From Moniliella sp. 'wahieum' (Eukaryota > Basidiomycota > Moniliellomycetes > Moniliellales > Moniliellaceae), in the NCBI GenBank assembly GCA_003971905.1, contig RSEE01000154.1:49039-113038 (forward strand): DNA of 64,000 nt, given 5' to 3'. The translations under genes and the position numbers were made by a program. Below, one piece after another: positions 11,322-23,059 of the stretch. Position 1 is the first letter of the stretch; every line of letters starts with the position of its first letter. The notes beneath the pieces were generated by a model. The model did not search any database, was not told the origin of the DNA, and saw only the letters and a list, made by a program, of their open reading frames with translations.

Positions 11322-12701
11322 CCCCCCCCCCCTCCCGCAGCGATAGCCTCCTTTTTTCTCTGTTTGTTTTGGCACAAAAAGACCGATTTGGCAATGGATA
11401 CGGATAATCTACCATCGCTCGTTGTATATAATGATGCGCGCTTGGGCTGGCGAACAAAAATCAAATCGTTCCCATCCGATCCGAAGGGGAGCAGGTGCGT
11501 ACGCAACGTGTTTCTACTGAGCTGCTGACTGTTTTCTTGGACGGGTGTCCCCAGGGGGTCGTCCTGGGGCGGCTTTGTCGTTGATGTATCCGATGCGGAC
11601 AGTAGTTAAGCCTCTCGCCGGGGTAAAACAGAGGCGCCTGTGGCAGATTGAAGGTGTGATGGTAAGCCGGCTTCAAGGCTTCAATCGTATGCACTAACCG
11701 ATCTGGGCAGCAGTAACACAGTGTCTGAAGTCTTCGGGGTTCAGGGACGGAGAGTGGTACGATATTCGAGTTACTAAGGACAACCACTGCCCGAGCTGGG
11801 ACTTGGCTCTTGACTGCAGTGGGACTTGAGGCGACGGTGGCTTGAGAAGGCTCCACACGCAGCTTGGCTGTCTGAAGAGCTGAGAGACGACCGTGGACAG
11901 TGGAGAGCGATGACGCAGCTACTACTATACAGAGGAACCGAGGGTGCCTGTACGGGATGAATTGGCGAGGACAGGTGATGACATAAAGGGCCGTAGGGAA
12001 AGCCCACGACCCTGGCATGGCTCACAGACAGGGATACAAAGGGAAATACATACAAGAGAGGAAGGATTCGGAGGGCAGGAGAGATCAAGGGGGGGCGGTT
12101 GCCGCTAGGACAACCTACTTGGACAGAGAAACTTAGGTAAACGGGCACGGGGCGACTATAGTATCGTTGCCGGCAAAAATGGTACTGACATTTCGGTGGC
12201 ACGATTGTTGTGGCCACCAAAACATTAGCTTTTTGGTATGGGGCAACTCCGAGTCGTTTCGCACGAATGCAACGGCATCACTCGGGCCACTGTACATGTA
12301 CATGATTTCACCACAACGATGGTCGAACTTGGTTTTGGACGCTGGTCATTGGGACGCCTGGGATGGGGCAAATTGGTGAGGGAGGCGAAGGGCGCGCGTT
12401 GGCTCAGCTAGGCTCGTCAGCCCGTCTTGGCTCGTGACACTGTACAAATCGTCAAAGCAAACGAAATGGGGAGCTCTGGCATAGTGAGAAAAAGGTGCGA
12501 TCTGAAAGGATCATATGGCGTATAAGAGAGGTACACGGGTGACTACCGCTGGTGAGGAGAGTAAGACCGGAAGCCTCACCGCTTCCCTTTCTAAGCCCCC
12601 TCCAATCACGAGGAGAGGGTGGCACGGCCTTTGGTGATCAAGGAGCACGGGTGCGTACCGCGCATCAACTTCTCGTATTTTCATGTGCGAAGACTGCCCG
12701 C
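11322..12701. other. Intergenic region with a degenerate repeat
   Basis: No convincing gene. A 185-residue minus-strand frame at 11461-12018 overlaps repeat copy B1 and has no recognisable domain. The remainder (12160-12700) is the 3' flank of the first OPT gene. Confidence 0.5.
11700..12150 (+). repeat. Dispersed repeat B, copy 1
   Basis: Matches the stretch at 17735-18178 plus 18812-18920 in order: GTGTCTGAAG.CTTCGGGGTTCAG, CACTGCC.GAGCTGGGAC, GAGCTGAGAGA, TGTACGGGATGA.TT, GCAAGCCCACGA-like, CAAAGGGAAATA, then GGAGATCAAGGGGG and GGTTGCCGCTA.GG. Its first 80 bases also match the LTR of the gypsy element (around 49025). Confidence 0.65.
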
Positions 12702-15537
12702 TCAGTGGGTGGGGGGGGCGGACGGGACCGAGCTGTCGGTGATGTTGTGATAGATCAGGCCAAGCGACGCTTGCAGGGTCTTTTGGTTGACTGCAGATGC
12801 ACCAAGGCTTCCACGCTTGATCTTGACGGATTGGACGACGACTACAACAACCATGCATGCGAATGACGTACCAAGTGAGAGTGCACCAGAGAGTGTATAC
12901 TTCATCCTGTGTGTGTCAGGCAGCACGTGTGAGAACTAGGCAGTGTCGGAATTGTGGGAAACACCCAACCGAATCCAGGGGAGAGGGGGGGGAGTAAGGG
13001 GAGGTAGTAACATACGAGAGCCAGTAGTTGCGCTGACGCGGACGGTTGAAGCAGAATGAGAACACCAGGCCAAAGAAGATCCAGGAAGTGTAACTAATCG
13101 AGTTATTGGTCGTCCAGTTGGAAATACATCCAAAGATCACAGGCACAACGATCCAGGCTGGTTGGAAGCGGTAATAGATCATTGGGCTCCAACGCGATAG
13201 GGCATAGATAGGGAGAGGCAGCAAAACACCAATCAGGAACCCATACAAAGTCCAAGAGTAGAGTCGCAAAAGCCATCGTAAGGACCCCCCCGCCCCAGTA
13301 CAAAATGTCGTTCTCGTATCCAAATAAATCGGATACAACTTCGTTGTTGGACAAGTCGATTGATCTATCTTGCTTGGTAAGGGTGTCTTGCATCGTCCAG
13401 AACCCAGCATGAGCCAGACCACAGACAAGCTGCACGCCAACTTGCGTAAGAAAGTTGACCCGAGGAGGAATCTTGAAGTAGTGGCACAGCTTGGAGCCAC
13501 CGGCAAGAGCGCCGCTTGCTGGACGACATTGTTGCTGAACAGGCTGAACAAGACGAGGCTGGAGGTATTGTGCTTAAACATGAGGCCTGCAAGGAGGCAT
13601 GAAAAATGCCGAAGGGAAATTTGGATCCCTGTGATGCCCTGGACCAGGCAGATCGGAACAATAACACCACACCCACCAGAAGTGCGACAAGCAGGCCCAT
13701 ACCGGCAGCCCAGTCCGGTACACATGAATCACAGGGATGCAACAGGCGACGCATAGAATAAACAGTACAAGGTTCCACCAAGCGGGTACCTGCTTATAGT
13801 TGGTGAGGATGGCACGGGTGTGGGGATCGTACGCGTTAGCTGGTTTACGTCGTACCCAGTGGATGATATCTTTCCCATGGAAGAGTCCAACATGCACCAA
13901 CACCGACGCCACCGCAATAAAGGAAAAGAAAATAGCCACAACAGACATGGCAGTCAGGTATGGGAGCGAGTGACGGTTGTACTCATCGGATGAAAACCAA
14001 CATGTTCCTCGAGGGTACGGTCACCCACATGGATGCTCGGGTACTGGTACGGAACCGCTTTGGTATCTTCCTCGTACGGATAGGAATAGGAAAATGGAAT
14101 GTTACCCATGTGCTGGGTGTTGGTACACATCAGTACCACGCCCAGCACGCATCCACCCAAAATCACCCCACCCAACACGCACACCAGAACGTATCGCGGT
14201 ACAATCAGGGGCGACACGCCCGCCGTCACGACCTCGTACCAATCGAATGAGAGCATGTGCAGGCCCAGCCCACCGTCGCCACCAAACATGAGGTTGACAG
14301 GGAACGAATGGGGTGCAATCCAAGCTAAGAAACTGAATGTCTGAAACGGTATGAAAAACAATCGTGGTACCAATTCCCATACGGAGATGAGTCCCAGCGC
14401 ACCCCAGAACACGTATCGTATAGGCCAGTGGGTGACCCGGATGCCATGCAAAGCGGTCAGTACAGCTGCTGTCTCCAGCTGCACTGGCCAAACCATTGGC
14501 TCGGGCCAAACAAGTACTTTTTGAGCCAGATGGGAAAGAGGGAAGCCGAGGAGAGGAGCGGTAATCGAGAGCAGAAAGATAAACCCCTGTTGCCATTGCG
14601 TTGCCGCATTATCCATCGCTCCGTCATTGTCGATGGCGACATTGCGTGCCTTCGCCCAGGCTGTCAGCAACAAAAGTGTCTGGTTGGGACCAGTGGTGAT
14701 ACCAGCAATGACGGTAAGCAGCCTAGAAAAGCCAGGAGGGGGTTAGACAGTTGGTCGACTAGGAGAGGAATGATCTGGGGAGAGAGTAGGAAGATAAAAA
14801 AAGAAAACGTACGCATGTTCCTTACAATTGAAAGGCCCTGGATTGAAAAAACGCTTGTAGGGCCAATGGTCCGGGTACGGGATCTTGGACATGAGCAGGC
14901 CGAATCCATATGCAAAGGGCTGGATAAGCACAGATCCTACCAACATCGAAGCATCACCACTTGATAAGACAATGTCAAGATTAAAGTACGCGATCGAGAG
15001 ACCGACGGTGATCATGGATCCAATCAACCAAACCCGTGCCGTATTAATTGGCAACGAGGGATCGTCTTCGTTAGGCACAGTGGCACGAACTTCGGGTCGA
15101 GAAGAGATACCTTGGATAGTTTCGGTGTCACTCTCATCTCCACTTTCTTCCTCAAGCATAGAACTGGTGGTACCATCGCCGCAGGCCGTATCTTTGCTTC
15201 GGATACTGTCCTTGCCCAAATCCCCATCGTAACCACTGGCGCTGACAGGGGTCAACTCCAAGAGCGATCGGTTATCAGGATCGGAGAGATCCTCGTTCGG
15301 ATGGTTTAACAAATAGGCCTGGAAACTGCTCGCGTTGAAGGACCCAGGGTGGATGGAATCCTGGCCCTTGGAGGGAGGGTGAGCATCGTCAATCGGAGAA
15401 GGAACATCAGTGCTTCCCGTCAAGGGTGCTAGATCCGGGTCATCTGCATCAGGCAGACCCGACGATGGCTTCCATCTGTTGGACAGCGACGATAATGAGC
15501 GCGTGGCCCCTGCGGCGGCCTTCTTGCCGCTCCACAT
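12702..15537 (-). CDS. Oligopeptide transporter, OPT family (paralogue 1)
   Basis: OPT proteins are proton-coupled plasma-membrane importers of tetra-/pentapeptides or glutathione. The start is MWSGKKAAAGATRS at 15537. About 190 Ser/Asp-rich cytosolic residues follow, then the first membrane segment (ARVWLIGSMITVGLSIAYF), VLIQPFAYGFGLLMSKIPYP and the OPT signature NPGPFNCKEH. An intron follows at about 14726-14814. Later segments include GPNQTLLLL, FPLSHLAQKVLVWPEPMVWP, LHGIRVTHWPIRYVFWG, MFGGDGGLGLHMLSFDWYEV, HYFKIPPR, and the C-terminal GASAVNQKTLQ tail with a stop at 12702. The hydrophobic pattern fits the usual 12-16 helices. Frame slips lie near 13970, 13600 and 13300. It stands in tandem with a close paralogue at 19.9-22.8 kb. 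The transported peptide cannot be read from sequence. Confidence 0.88.
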
Positions 15538-16312
15538 CTCGGGGAGGGGAGGGGTTCTTTTGTGTCGGAGGAGGGTGATGCACGAGAGACGGAGGCACAA
15601 ATGAGCTGGGAAGAATGGTGGACACTCCGTGGGGAAGATGGTGTGGAGGGGTTAAGGAAAAGGCGAGAGGGGAAGTGAGCGTGAGCTCACTAGTAGTTGT
15701 GAGCTCCTCCTCACCCTCCACAAGGCTTTTCCTTTTCCGTGTGACCTCCTCTTTTCGTCTATTCTAACGCCATGTATGCCATGCTTAGCGCGAGGTACTT
15801 TGCGCTCTACCCTATAAGGTGGTGCTGGACTCGCTCTGCCGAGAAAGCGAGCAGCGCTGTACGTGATTAATTCAGGCTTGGTTCTCAATTATCCATTCTC
15901 AATGCGAACATCCTCCGCCTCGCATCATGCATCATGCATCTAGTCTCTCTGAAAAGGCCTGCACCGAGTCATACACTGTCACATGTCACGTGGCATCCCA
16001 ATACGCCCGTAGGCAAGAGCACCATAGCGCCCGCACGTAGAGATGGAGCCCAACGTTGAGCACGGCGAGCGGGGGTAGGGGGGCTTAGCGCTTATTCGCG
16101 TTCGTGTCGGGCGGACTGGGTGCCAGGGCTTTTTTGTGCTTCCCCGGACAAAGTCTGGGACTGCAGAAGGGAAGAGAGAGGGTTGGGTATGTTGGGCGCT
16201 GGGCGCTGGGGCCAACGCCCAGTGCCACAAACCAGGCATTGCTTTGATGCCGATGGATGATACATAGTACCGCTGTACAACCCCTGCAACGCGATGGCGC
16301 GATGACGGATTG

Positions 16313-16396
16313 ACGGATTACCGGTTACCGTTTTATGGGTTTAACGCTTATCCTGGTGGTTAATACGCGCCGGTTACCCAGTTACGCGGTTACGGA
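16313..16396. repeat. CGGTTAC-type short repeat cluster
   Basis: GGATTACCGGTTACCG and CCGGTTACCCAGTTACGCGG words repeated within 84 bases; same family as 7539-7574. Confidence 0.5.
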
Positions 16397-16500
16397 AGAG
16401 GGTGGCTTGAACTTTTGGTTCAACACTTTGCAAAGCGAGAGCGATCTCTGACAGTTAGACTTTGTTCCCACACCTATAACGCGTAACGCAGGACAGGGAT

Positions 16501-16538
16501 AAGATCTAAGATCTAAGATCCAAGATCTAAGATCTAAG
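16501..16538. repeat. Tandem 7-mer (AAGATCT) array
   Basis: Five units of AAGATCT, one with a T-to-C change. The AGATCT palindrome also occurs singly around 17430, 28155 and 38486. Confidence 0.85.
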
Positions 16539-16872
16539 AGGAGAGCTTTGCCTCCATACGCCATTGGCGAAGGAAGAAGGGCGGTGTCAGCGCCATCATG
16601 CATGCAGCTGATCACGCATCACGCATCGCGCTGTTCTATCCGACTCTCCCCTATGTTCTGCCCCTATGGGCTCCTCTCTTGGAATAGATCCATCACCTCC
16701 CTCTCTCTTCTTCTCTCCGTAGGCCTTTGTCCTCGTTTTAACAGGCGGCAAGACCGGTGAGATGGATGATCTCATCCAAAGAGGTGTTGTCGCGCCGTGG
16801 GTACAGAGCACCCTATATTCGACGCGCGGTTATTAAGCTGCGAGGCGGATCTGATGCGTGACGGTAGCAATG

Positions 16873-16904
16873 AGCGGTAAGCGGTAACCGGTAACCAGTA
16901 ACTA
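16873..16904. repeat. GGTAACC short repeat
   Basis: GCGGTAAGCGGTAACCGGTA followed by ACCAGTAACT; same family as 7539-7574. Confidence 0.5.
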
Positions 16905-16926
16905 TTGAGCCTCAACCAACGCTGAG

Positions 16927-17440
16927 CTGGGTGGCTCGTGCTTTGGCCAATGTCCCTTCAGTTCCTCCTCAGGCGTAGGAGTTGCGCTGTTTTTCCTTCC
17001 CTGTTTTTCTCCTTGTTCTGCAGCTTAGCCCCTGAGGCCTGATGGCGACTCGCTGCTTGATGTTCCTCTGTAGGCATTGATGGTTGCCACACCTGTTGAC
17101 CGGAAGGTCCGAGGGCCAATCACCCCTAAGCCACATTGACCTGGTCCCTTCTCACACATCAAACGCGCTGAACGCGCATTCGATCGGACTCGCTCGGGCC
17201 TCAGACTGGTCTAGCGCCCGAGCCGTTTCTTCTCCTTCTTCTTCTTCTTCTCCTTTTCTTCCTGTCCTGGGCCTAGTCCCGCATCCTGTCTTTGAACCAT
17301 CACCTTCAGCCTCTGTTGTCCATCAGATTTGCTGGGAGACGTAGGCCAATAACACCACCACCACCTGTGCGATTGCATCACCCTCGAGGACCATCATGCA
17401 TCACATGTAGCAGGACTCCAGGTCTCAGATCTCATCAGTA
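16927..17440 (+). repeat. Dispersed repeat A, partial copy 3 (interrupted)
   Basis: GGGTGGCTCGTGCTTTGGCC to TGTAGGCATTGATGGTTG (16927-17090) matches 41939-42085. A second block, CACCACCACC.GTGCGATTGC to CATCACCCTCGAGGACCATC (17350-17400), matches 42105-42140. About 250 unrelated bases separate the two blocks. Confidence 0.7.
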
Positions 17441-17689
17441 ACTAGTAACCGGAAGCGTGTAACGAGGTTGTGAGCAGCGCGAAGAGTGTGTGGCGGTGGC
17501 AAAGAGACAGCCGATTTGTAGCACAGAGAGAGTAGCGGAGAAGGAAAGGGCATACGGCGCGCGCCCTTCGGACGAGGAGCGGGCGCTGAGTACTGAGTGC
17601 CCCCGTGCGGGTGCGGGTACTGCACCGGCTACTTAGAGAGACGAGCGATCATCCCTTCTACGTCACATGCCACACCAGTGTCGCAAGGT

Positions 17690-18178
17690 TGCGTACGCAC
17701 CAGCTTGGACAGTATAGTATTAACGTGCCCTGAAACCTTCGGGGTTCAGAGGCTCAGGCGCAACCTGAACGTCCTGAACCCTGGACACCTGAGGGACACA
17801 GAGAGTTACTAGTTACTAGTTACTAGTTACTAGTGACATGTGGCAGCGGAAGACAAACACTGCCAGAGCTGGGACCGAAGTGGGAGCTTGAGAGGGAGCG
17901 TGGCTCGCGAGGGGGGACGCGACTTGTTTGTGAAGAGCTGAGAGAAAAAGGATGGATAGCGAGGACGCGGCTAATTAAAGAAGAGACACTGGGGTTGTAT
18001 GTACGGGATGAGTTAGCGACGATTCCGAGGTCGTTCCCCCTGTTCCAGCCTTAAGCGCTGCCAATGATATGGATTCTAGTGGTGCATGTCGCCAAAAAGG
18101 ACCATAGGGCAAGCCCACGAGACCCATTGCTTATCCTGACAGGGTCCCAAAGGGAAATAACGCGTTAACGTACAATAG
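17690..18178 (+). repeat. Dispersed repeat B, copy 2, left part
   Basis: Begins GCAAGGTTGCGTACGCACCA and shares the landmarks listed for copy B1, with GGCAGCGGAAGACAAACACT like the gypsy LTR. Relative to copy 1 it carries an extra block containing CCAGCCTTAAGCGCTGCCAA (18044-18070). Confidence 0.65.
17804..17835. repeat. (GTTACTA) tandem array
   Basis: Four to five units of GTTACTA inside repeat B copy 2; the array is a run of ACTAGT palindromes. Confidence 0.8.
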
Positions 18179-18805
18179 ACGAGGAGGCCCCGGGCCTACG
18201 GTCCAGCCTCCGCCCAGCCACACTTGGCTCTCCTCCATTCCATCTGCCTCGTACCTCCGGCTCACCGACAAGCACTGCATTGAGGTTGGTCTCCAGCTCC
18301 GCACGCTGTGCCGCTCCTCGCGCAGCATGTGCAAGTGCGGCGTCAAGGCGCAGAGCGCGTACCGGAGAGTGGCGCATGAGAGCACTGCGTCGCCTTTGGA
18401 ACGCCGGGAGAAGGAGCTGCTTCGGCTGCTGGAACAAGCAGAATGCGACAAAAACGCCAAGTACCAGGGACGCACGCAAGAGCCGTTTTCACCCCTGGTT
18501 TTGATGACGCGAGGATACTACGGCACCAAGACAGCGGGCAAGATGTTTGCGCGCTGGAAGGATTTGGCTACTGAGTCTCAATGGAAATGGTTCCTCGCTC
18601 GGATGTCTACCACGTTCATCCGTGTCCACACGCGCTACCTAGGGTACGGGACCGGATGGCGAGCACCTGAGGGTCCTGATATCCTCAGTGGCGATCCCCC
18701 TGGTTCCTTAACATTGGTAGCGCTACCAAGTAACTCCCGCAAGATGAACGGTTCGGTTTAGACACAGCGTTTCCCTGGCCCAGCCTTAAGCTCTGTCAAT
18801 GATAG
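18178..18805 (+). mobile_element. Non-LTR retrotransposon (LINE) fragment, RT C-terminal region, copy 1
   Basis: The plus strand reads CIEVGLQLRTLC, then a CKCG knuckle and HESTASPLERREKELLRLLE, AKYQGRTQEPFSPLVLMTRG and WFLARMSTTFIRVHTRYLGY. This order (C-x-CG knuckle, His, Lys/Arg helix, short beta stretch ending TxGxxG) is that of the region C-terminal to the reverse transcriptase in LINE ORF2 proteins; the family call is inference. The block ends with a tail CCCAGCCTTAAGCTCTGTCA that recurs at 26855 and, inverted, near 44285. An inverted copy lies at 44268-44895. It sits inside repeat B copy 2, so it is an insertion there or was lost from copy 1. Confidence 0.5.
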
Positions 18806-18811
18806 TATGGA

Positions 18812-18920
18812 TGCAGTATAGAGACGAAGGATTCCGGGGGCAGGGGAGATCAAGGGGGATGGTTGCCGCTATAGGGCAACCTACTTAAGACAAATAAAGG
18901 CAAAAGGGCAGGGGGACCCA
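18812..18920 (+). repeat. Dispersed repeat B, copy 2, right part
   Basis: GAGACGAAGGATTCCGGGGG to GGTTGCCGCTATAGGGCAAC matches the right end of copy B1 (12054-12115). The LINE fragment lies between this and the left part. Confidence 0.65.
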
Positions 18921-19913
18921 ACGAAAGACACTCCTATAATAAACCGTGGGTCGGGCTCCCAGTTCGGGCTCGCCCATGATGCATGACACCCCTCCATGCC
19001 ATTTGTTGTCGGGCCGAGAACCCCCTGACAGTGGCCTGGGGTTCTAGGGCTGTGCCTACGTGCAGTGGAGTTTGCGGATAGGCGGAAGGTTTTTGGAATA
19101 CAAACAAGACGGACACTCGCTTTTCTTGGCTCCCTTCCTTCACCTTTTCGTCTTATTGCTCTAGACTCCTCCGGTCTTCTCTTCGTCCTTTTGTCAACGA
19201 CGAACCCTTACGGCTTCACTCCTCTTGTCCGCTCCCTTCATTTCCTTCTTCGTTGCCTGAGTCTTCGGGGCTCTGTGGGGTTTAGGCCCCTTACAAAGAA
19301 GTCCCAGCGTGAGCAGCACCGCCGGCAGCGTGATCTCCAACTGTGCCATCCGACCTGGCCCCTCACGTCCAAACCCACTAATCGCCTCTTTGTCCTTGTA
19401 CACACATAGACATGCAGACGAACGGAGGGCCTGTTCTGTGATGCCAAGAATCCAAGTCCCAATTCTACTTTTCCACCTTGTGATCTCAAACAAAAGGGGT
19501 GAAAAATGGGATACATACGATCATAAAACCTCCAGCTTCCGCACTGGCTCGTTCGGTCCAGTGGGAGAAAGTTGATCTGTAACAGAACTCTAGGATTTTG
19601 AGGGACGTTTTTGTCCTACCGTTGTGCCCGTGAGAACAACGGATACAAAAAGATAAAACGCAAAAGAAATGGACAGCAATGAACACGTGTATCCTCACAT
19701 GCGCAGCCGTGCATAACAAAGGGTTGGAAACGGGAGAAGAACCGCCAGCGCTCAAAAGAGAAGAAATGTTGGTGAATCATATCCGAAACAGATGGATGCC
19801 GTACCCGAAAGATTCATATACGCATATACTGAGGCAGAGGTGAGAGATGGTATGGCGTCACCCACCTTGTCAAACTCCCTCCAATCACATGCGGGGGGCG
19901 CTGTCGTTGGTGC
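18921..19913. other. Intergenic region; one weak small ORF
   Basis: A 99-codon minus-strand frame (19194-19493) contains MAQLEITLPAVLLTLGLL followed by a Lys/Arg-rich tail, so a tiny one-helix membrane protein is conceivable. I know no family that matches. Otherwise no feature. Confidence 0.25.
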
Positions 19914-22766
19914 TCAGTGGTACACACCCCCAGAACTTGTTGTGTGGTATTCGACACTCACACACACGTCCGTCCCGTTGGGTGTCGGGGCAAAAGGGGT
20001 TTTATTTGCAGTTATTGAGATCGCGGCCGTTCTATTGACGTAGATCAGCGCCCGCGAAGCTTGTAGTGTATTCATGTTCCATGTTGATTCAACCGAGCTG
20101 AATCCGAATCGGGCATAGGTTCCTGGAAGATGCCCATAACGATCATGCAAGTGATAGACGAGCCAATCGAGAGCGCACCAGAGAGAGTATACTTCATCCT
20201 GTTTCATACGCAAGGAGAGACCCAGGGGGTTAGTATGAAATGAAACGAGTATAACCGAGACGGGTGGGAGGGAAACGTACGAAAGCCAGTAGTTGCGTTG
20301 GTGGGAACGATTGAAACAGTAAGAAAACAGCAGACCAAAGAAGATCCAGGAAGTGTAGCTGATTGCATTGTTAGAGGTCCAGTTGGAGATACATGCAAAA
20401 ATCACAGGCACAACGTTCCAGGCTGGTTTGCAGCGGTAGATCATCGGGCGCCAACGGGATAGGGCATAAACTGGGAGGGGCAACAAGGCACCAATCAAGA
20501 ACCCATACAAGGTCCAAGAGTAGAGTTTCAAGAAGCCAACATAAGGCCCCACTCCACCCCAGTATAGCACATCGTTCCAGTAACCAGCCGAATTAGAAGC
20601 AGCTGTGTTCGATGTCATCTCCGTAATGTCGGATTTCTTACAAAGTTGCCTTGTTGGATCCAGAGCCCAGCATGAACTAAACCACAAGCAATTTGCACAC
20701 CGACTTGGGTAAGAAAGTTGACACGCGGAGGAATCTTGAAGTAATGGCACAACTTGGATCCGCCAGCAAAGAGCGCCGCTGCTGGACCACATTGTTGCTG
20801 AACAGGCTGAACAAGACGAGGCTGGTGTGTTGTGCTCAAACATGAGTCCGGCAAGGAGGCATGAAAAGTGACGAAGAGAGACTTGAACTCCAGTGATACC
20901 CTGGACCAAGCAGATGGGAACAGCAAAAACCGAGGCCACAAGAAGTGCGACGAGTAAACCCCATACGGGGAACTAGTGTGGTACGCATGAATCGCTGGGA
21001 TGCAAAATGCGACGCACAGACTTAATACCAAAGATTCCACCAAGCGGTACCTGCTTATAGTTGGTGAGGATGCGCGGGTGTGAGGATCGTCCGCGCTAGG
21101 TGGCTTACGCCGTAACCAGTGGTGGATATCTTTCCCATGGAAGAGCCAACATGCACCAGCACAGATGACACCGCAATGAAGGAAAAAAGATGGCGACCAC
21201 ACCTGGCAGTCAAGTATGGGAATGAGTAGTTGTTGTACTCACCAGATGAAAACCGTAATGGTTCCAGCGAACGGTTATCCGCATGGAGGCCCAGATACGT
21301 GTATGATTCCACTGTGAAGTCATACGGATACGGATCCGAAAAGGGAATATTGCCGTGTGCTGGGTGTTGGTACACATGAGAGCCACCCCAAGCACGCATC
21401 CTCCAAAAGACCCCGACCAAACGCACAACAACGCATTCCGCGGGACGATCAAGGGCGACACCCCCATAGCCGTGACAACCTCGTACCAATCTGGGGTGAG
21501 CATGTGCAGTCCCAGCCACCGTTACCGCCAAAGATGATGTTGATCGCAACGAACTGGGAGCAATCCAAGGCAAAGCTGAATGTCTGTAATGGAGTGAAAA
21601 GCAACCGTGGTACCACTTCCCATGCGGCGATGAGCACCAGTACAACCCAGAACACGGAGCGCATGGCCAATTGGCGATCCGGATCCCGTGCAGTGTGGTC
21701 AGCACCGCTGATGTCTCCAGCTGTACGGGCCATACGACCGGCTCCGGCCACACAAGCACTTTTTGGGCCAGAATGGCAAGAGGGAAGCCGATGAGGGGGG
21801 CTGCTATGGAGAGAAGAAAGATAAACCCATTTCGCCAATGTACCATCGCTTCGTTGTCATTTCCATCGTTAAAGGAGGCTGTCCAGCGTGTGTTTATGAT
21901 GGCTTTAAGCATCAGCAGAGTCTGATTGGGGCCAGTGGCGATGCCAGCAATTACGGTGAGGATCCTGGAATAGATATGATGGGTTAGACCAACTAAGTAT
22001 ACATAGCAGAGGAATGAGATGGCGAGAGCAAGATCAAACGTACGCATGTTCCTTGCAGTTGAAGGGCCCGGGATTGAAGAAGCGCTTGTAAGGCCAGTGG
22101 TGGGTAGGGAATCTTGGACATGAGCAGACCTAACCCATAAGCAAAAGGCTGAATAAAGACGGACCCTACTAGCATTGAGGCATCGCCTCTAGGGAAGACA
22201 ACGTCTAGCTCAAAGTACAAGATCGATATTCCGGCTGTAATCAATGACCCAAGAAACCAAACCCTCACCGTATTGATTGGCAATGAGGATCATCTTGAGT
22301 GGGCACTGTGGCGCGAACTTCAGGGAGATAAGAGATGGCTTGGTCAAGGCCCATCGGTATCGTCCCCCGTTTCTTGATCGGTCATCGAAGCGGCGGCAGC
22401 ATGGCTCAGAATGACGTCTTTGTTCTGGATACTGCCTGTGTCCATATCCGCAGAGTAATCAGGTATGCGATGCATCATCCCCAGGAGCGATCTGTAATCC
22501 GGATCTGTCGCATTATCGTCGTGCTGTTGTGTAGATAAATACAATGCCTGAAAGTTGCCTGTGTTGAAAGATCCGGGACGGGTGGAATCCTGGCGGGTAG
22601 ATGGGGGTGTGTCGTCAGTGGGGGGGCGACGAGCACCAGTGGTTCCGGTCATGGGCTCTCCATCCAGGTTTTCGGCACCGGTGAGACTCGGCGACGGTGG
22701 GTTTGACGACATGGACAACGACGATAATGATCTGGTGTCCTCGGCGGCGGCATTGGCGCTCCACAT
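19914..22766 (-). CDS. Oligopeptide transporter, OPT family (paralogue 2)
   Basis: A close relative of the gene at 12.7-15.5 kb. It starts MWSANAAAEDTRSLSSLSMS at 22766, with an acidic Ser/Thr-rich cytosolic N-terminus. Conserved blocks are NTVRVWFLGSLITAGISILY, GDASMLVGSVFIQPFAYGLG, GPNQTLLMLKAI, FPLAILAQKVLVWPEPVVWP and HYFKIPPRVNFLTQVGVQIA; the C-terminus ends ANKTPFAPTPNGTDVCVSVE and a few more residues. The NPGPFNC signature region (about 22075) is present but out of frame. At least six one-base slips split it, near 22290, 22100, 21640, 21500, 21060 and 20940, more than in paralogue 1. That could be sequence error, or early decay of a redundant copy. Repeat A lies immediately upstream (23.06 kb onward). 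Confidence 0.82.
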
Positions 22767-23059
22767 GTTGGGCAGAGTGGGCGGCTTGAGGACGATGAAC
22801 GAGAAGTGGAGACGCGGACAAGCTGGGCAATTGTTGGTGCCGTGGGGCAGAAGTGGTGGCGGGAGAGAGGAGGAGGAGGGTGTCGGGTGAGCTGTTCTCT
22901 ATTACAGACAAATCTTGCTTCTGCGTTAGTTTGATCGCCCTTCTATATTTCGTGAAGTGCCCCTGATAGGGTGTCGCAAGTCCGGCGCCTCCATTCGGAC
23001 AGGCTTATTCGTCTAATAAGAAGCCGCTGAGGATGGCTTCTAGAAGCGAAAATCGACCC
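22767..23059. other. Upstream region of OPT paralogue 2
   Basis: About 290 bases between the OPT start and repeat A copy 1. No distinct promoter motif recognised. Confidence 0.4.

Larger units (their letters stand above)
15538..17689. other. Intergenic repeat-rich region upstream of OPT paralogue 1
   Basis: No gene recognised. It contains the promoter side of OPT paralogue 1 and several short repeat arrays, plus a partial copy of repeat A. Confidence 0.55.

Noticed and set aside
11461-12018. 185-codon minus ORF
   Set aside because: It lies across repeat B copy 1 and is not kept open in copy 2.
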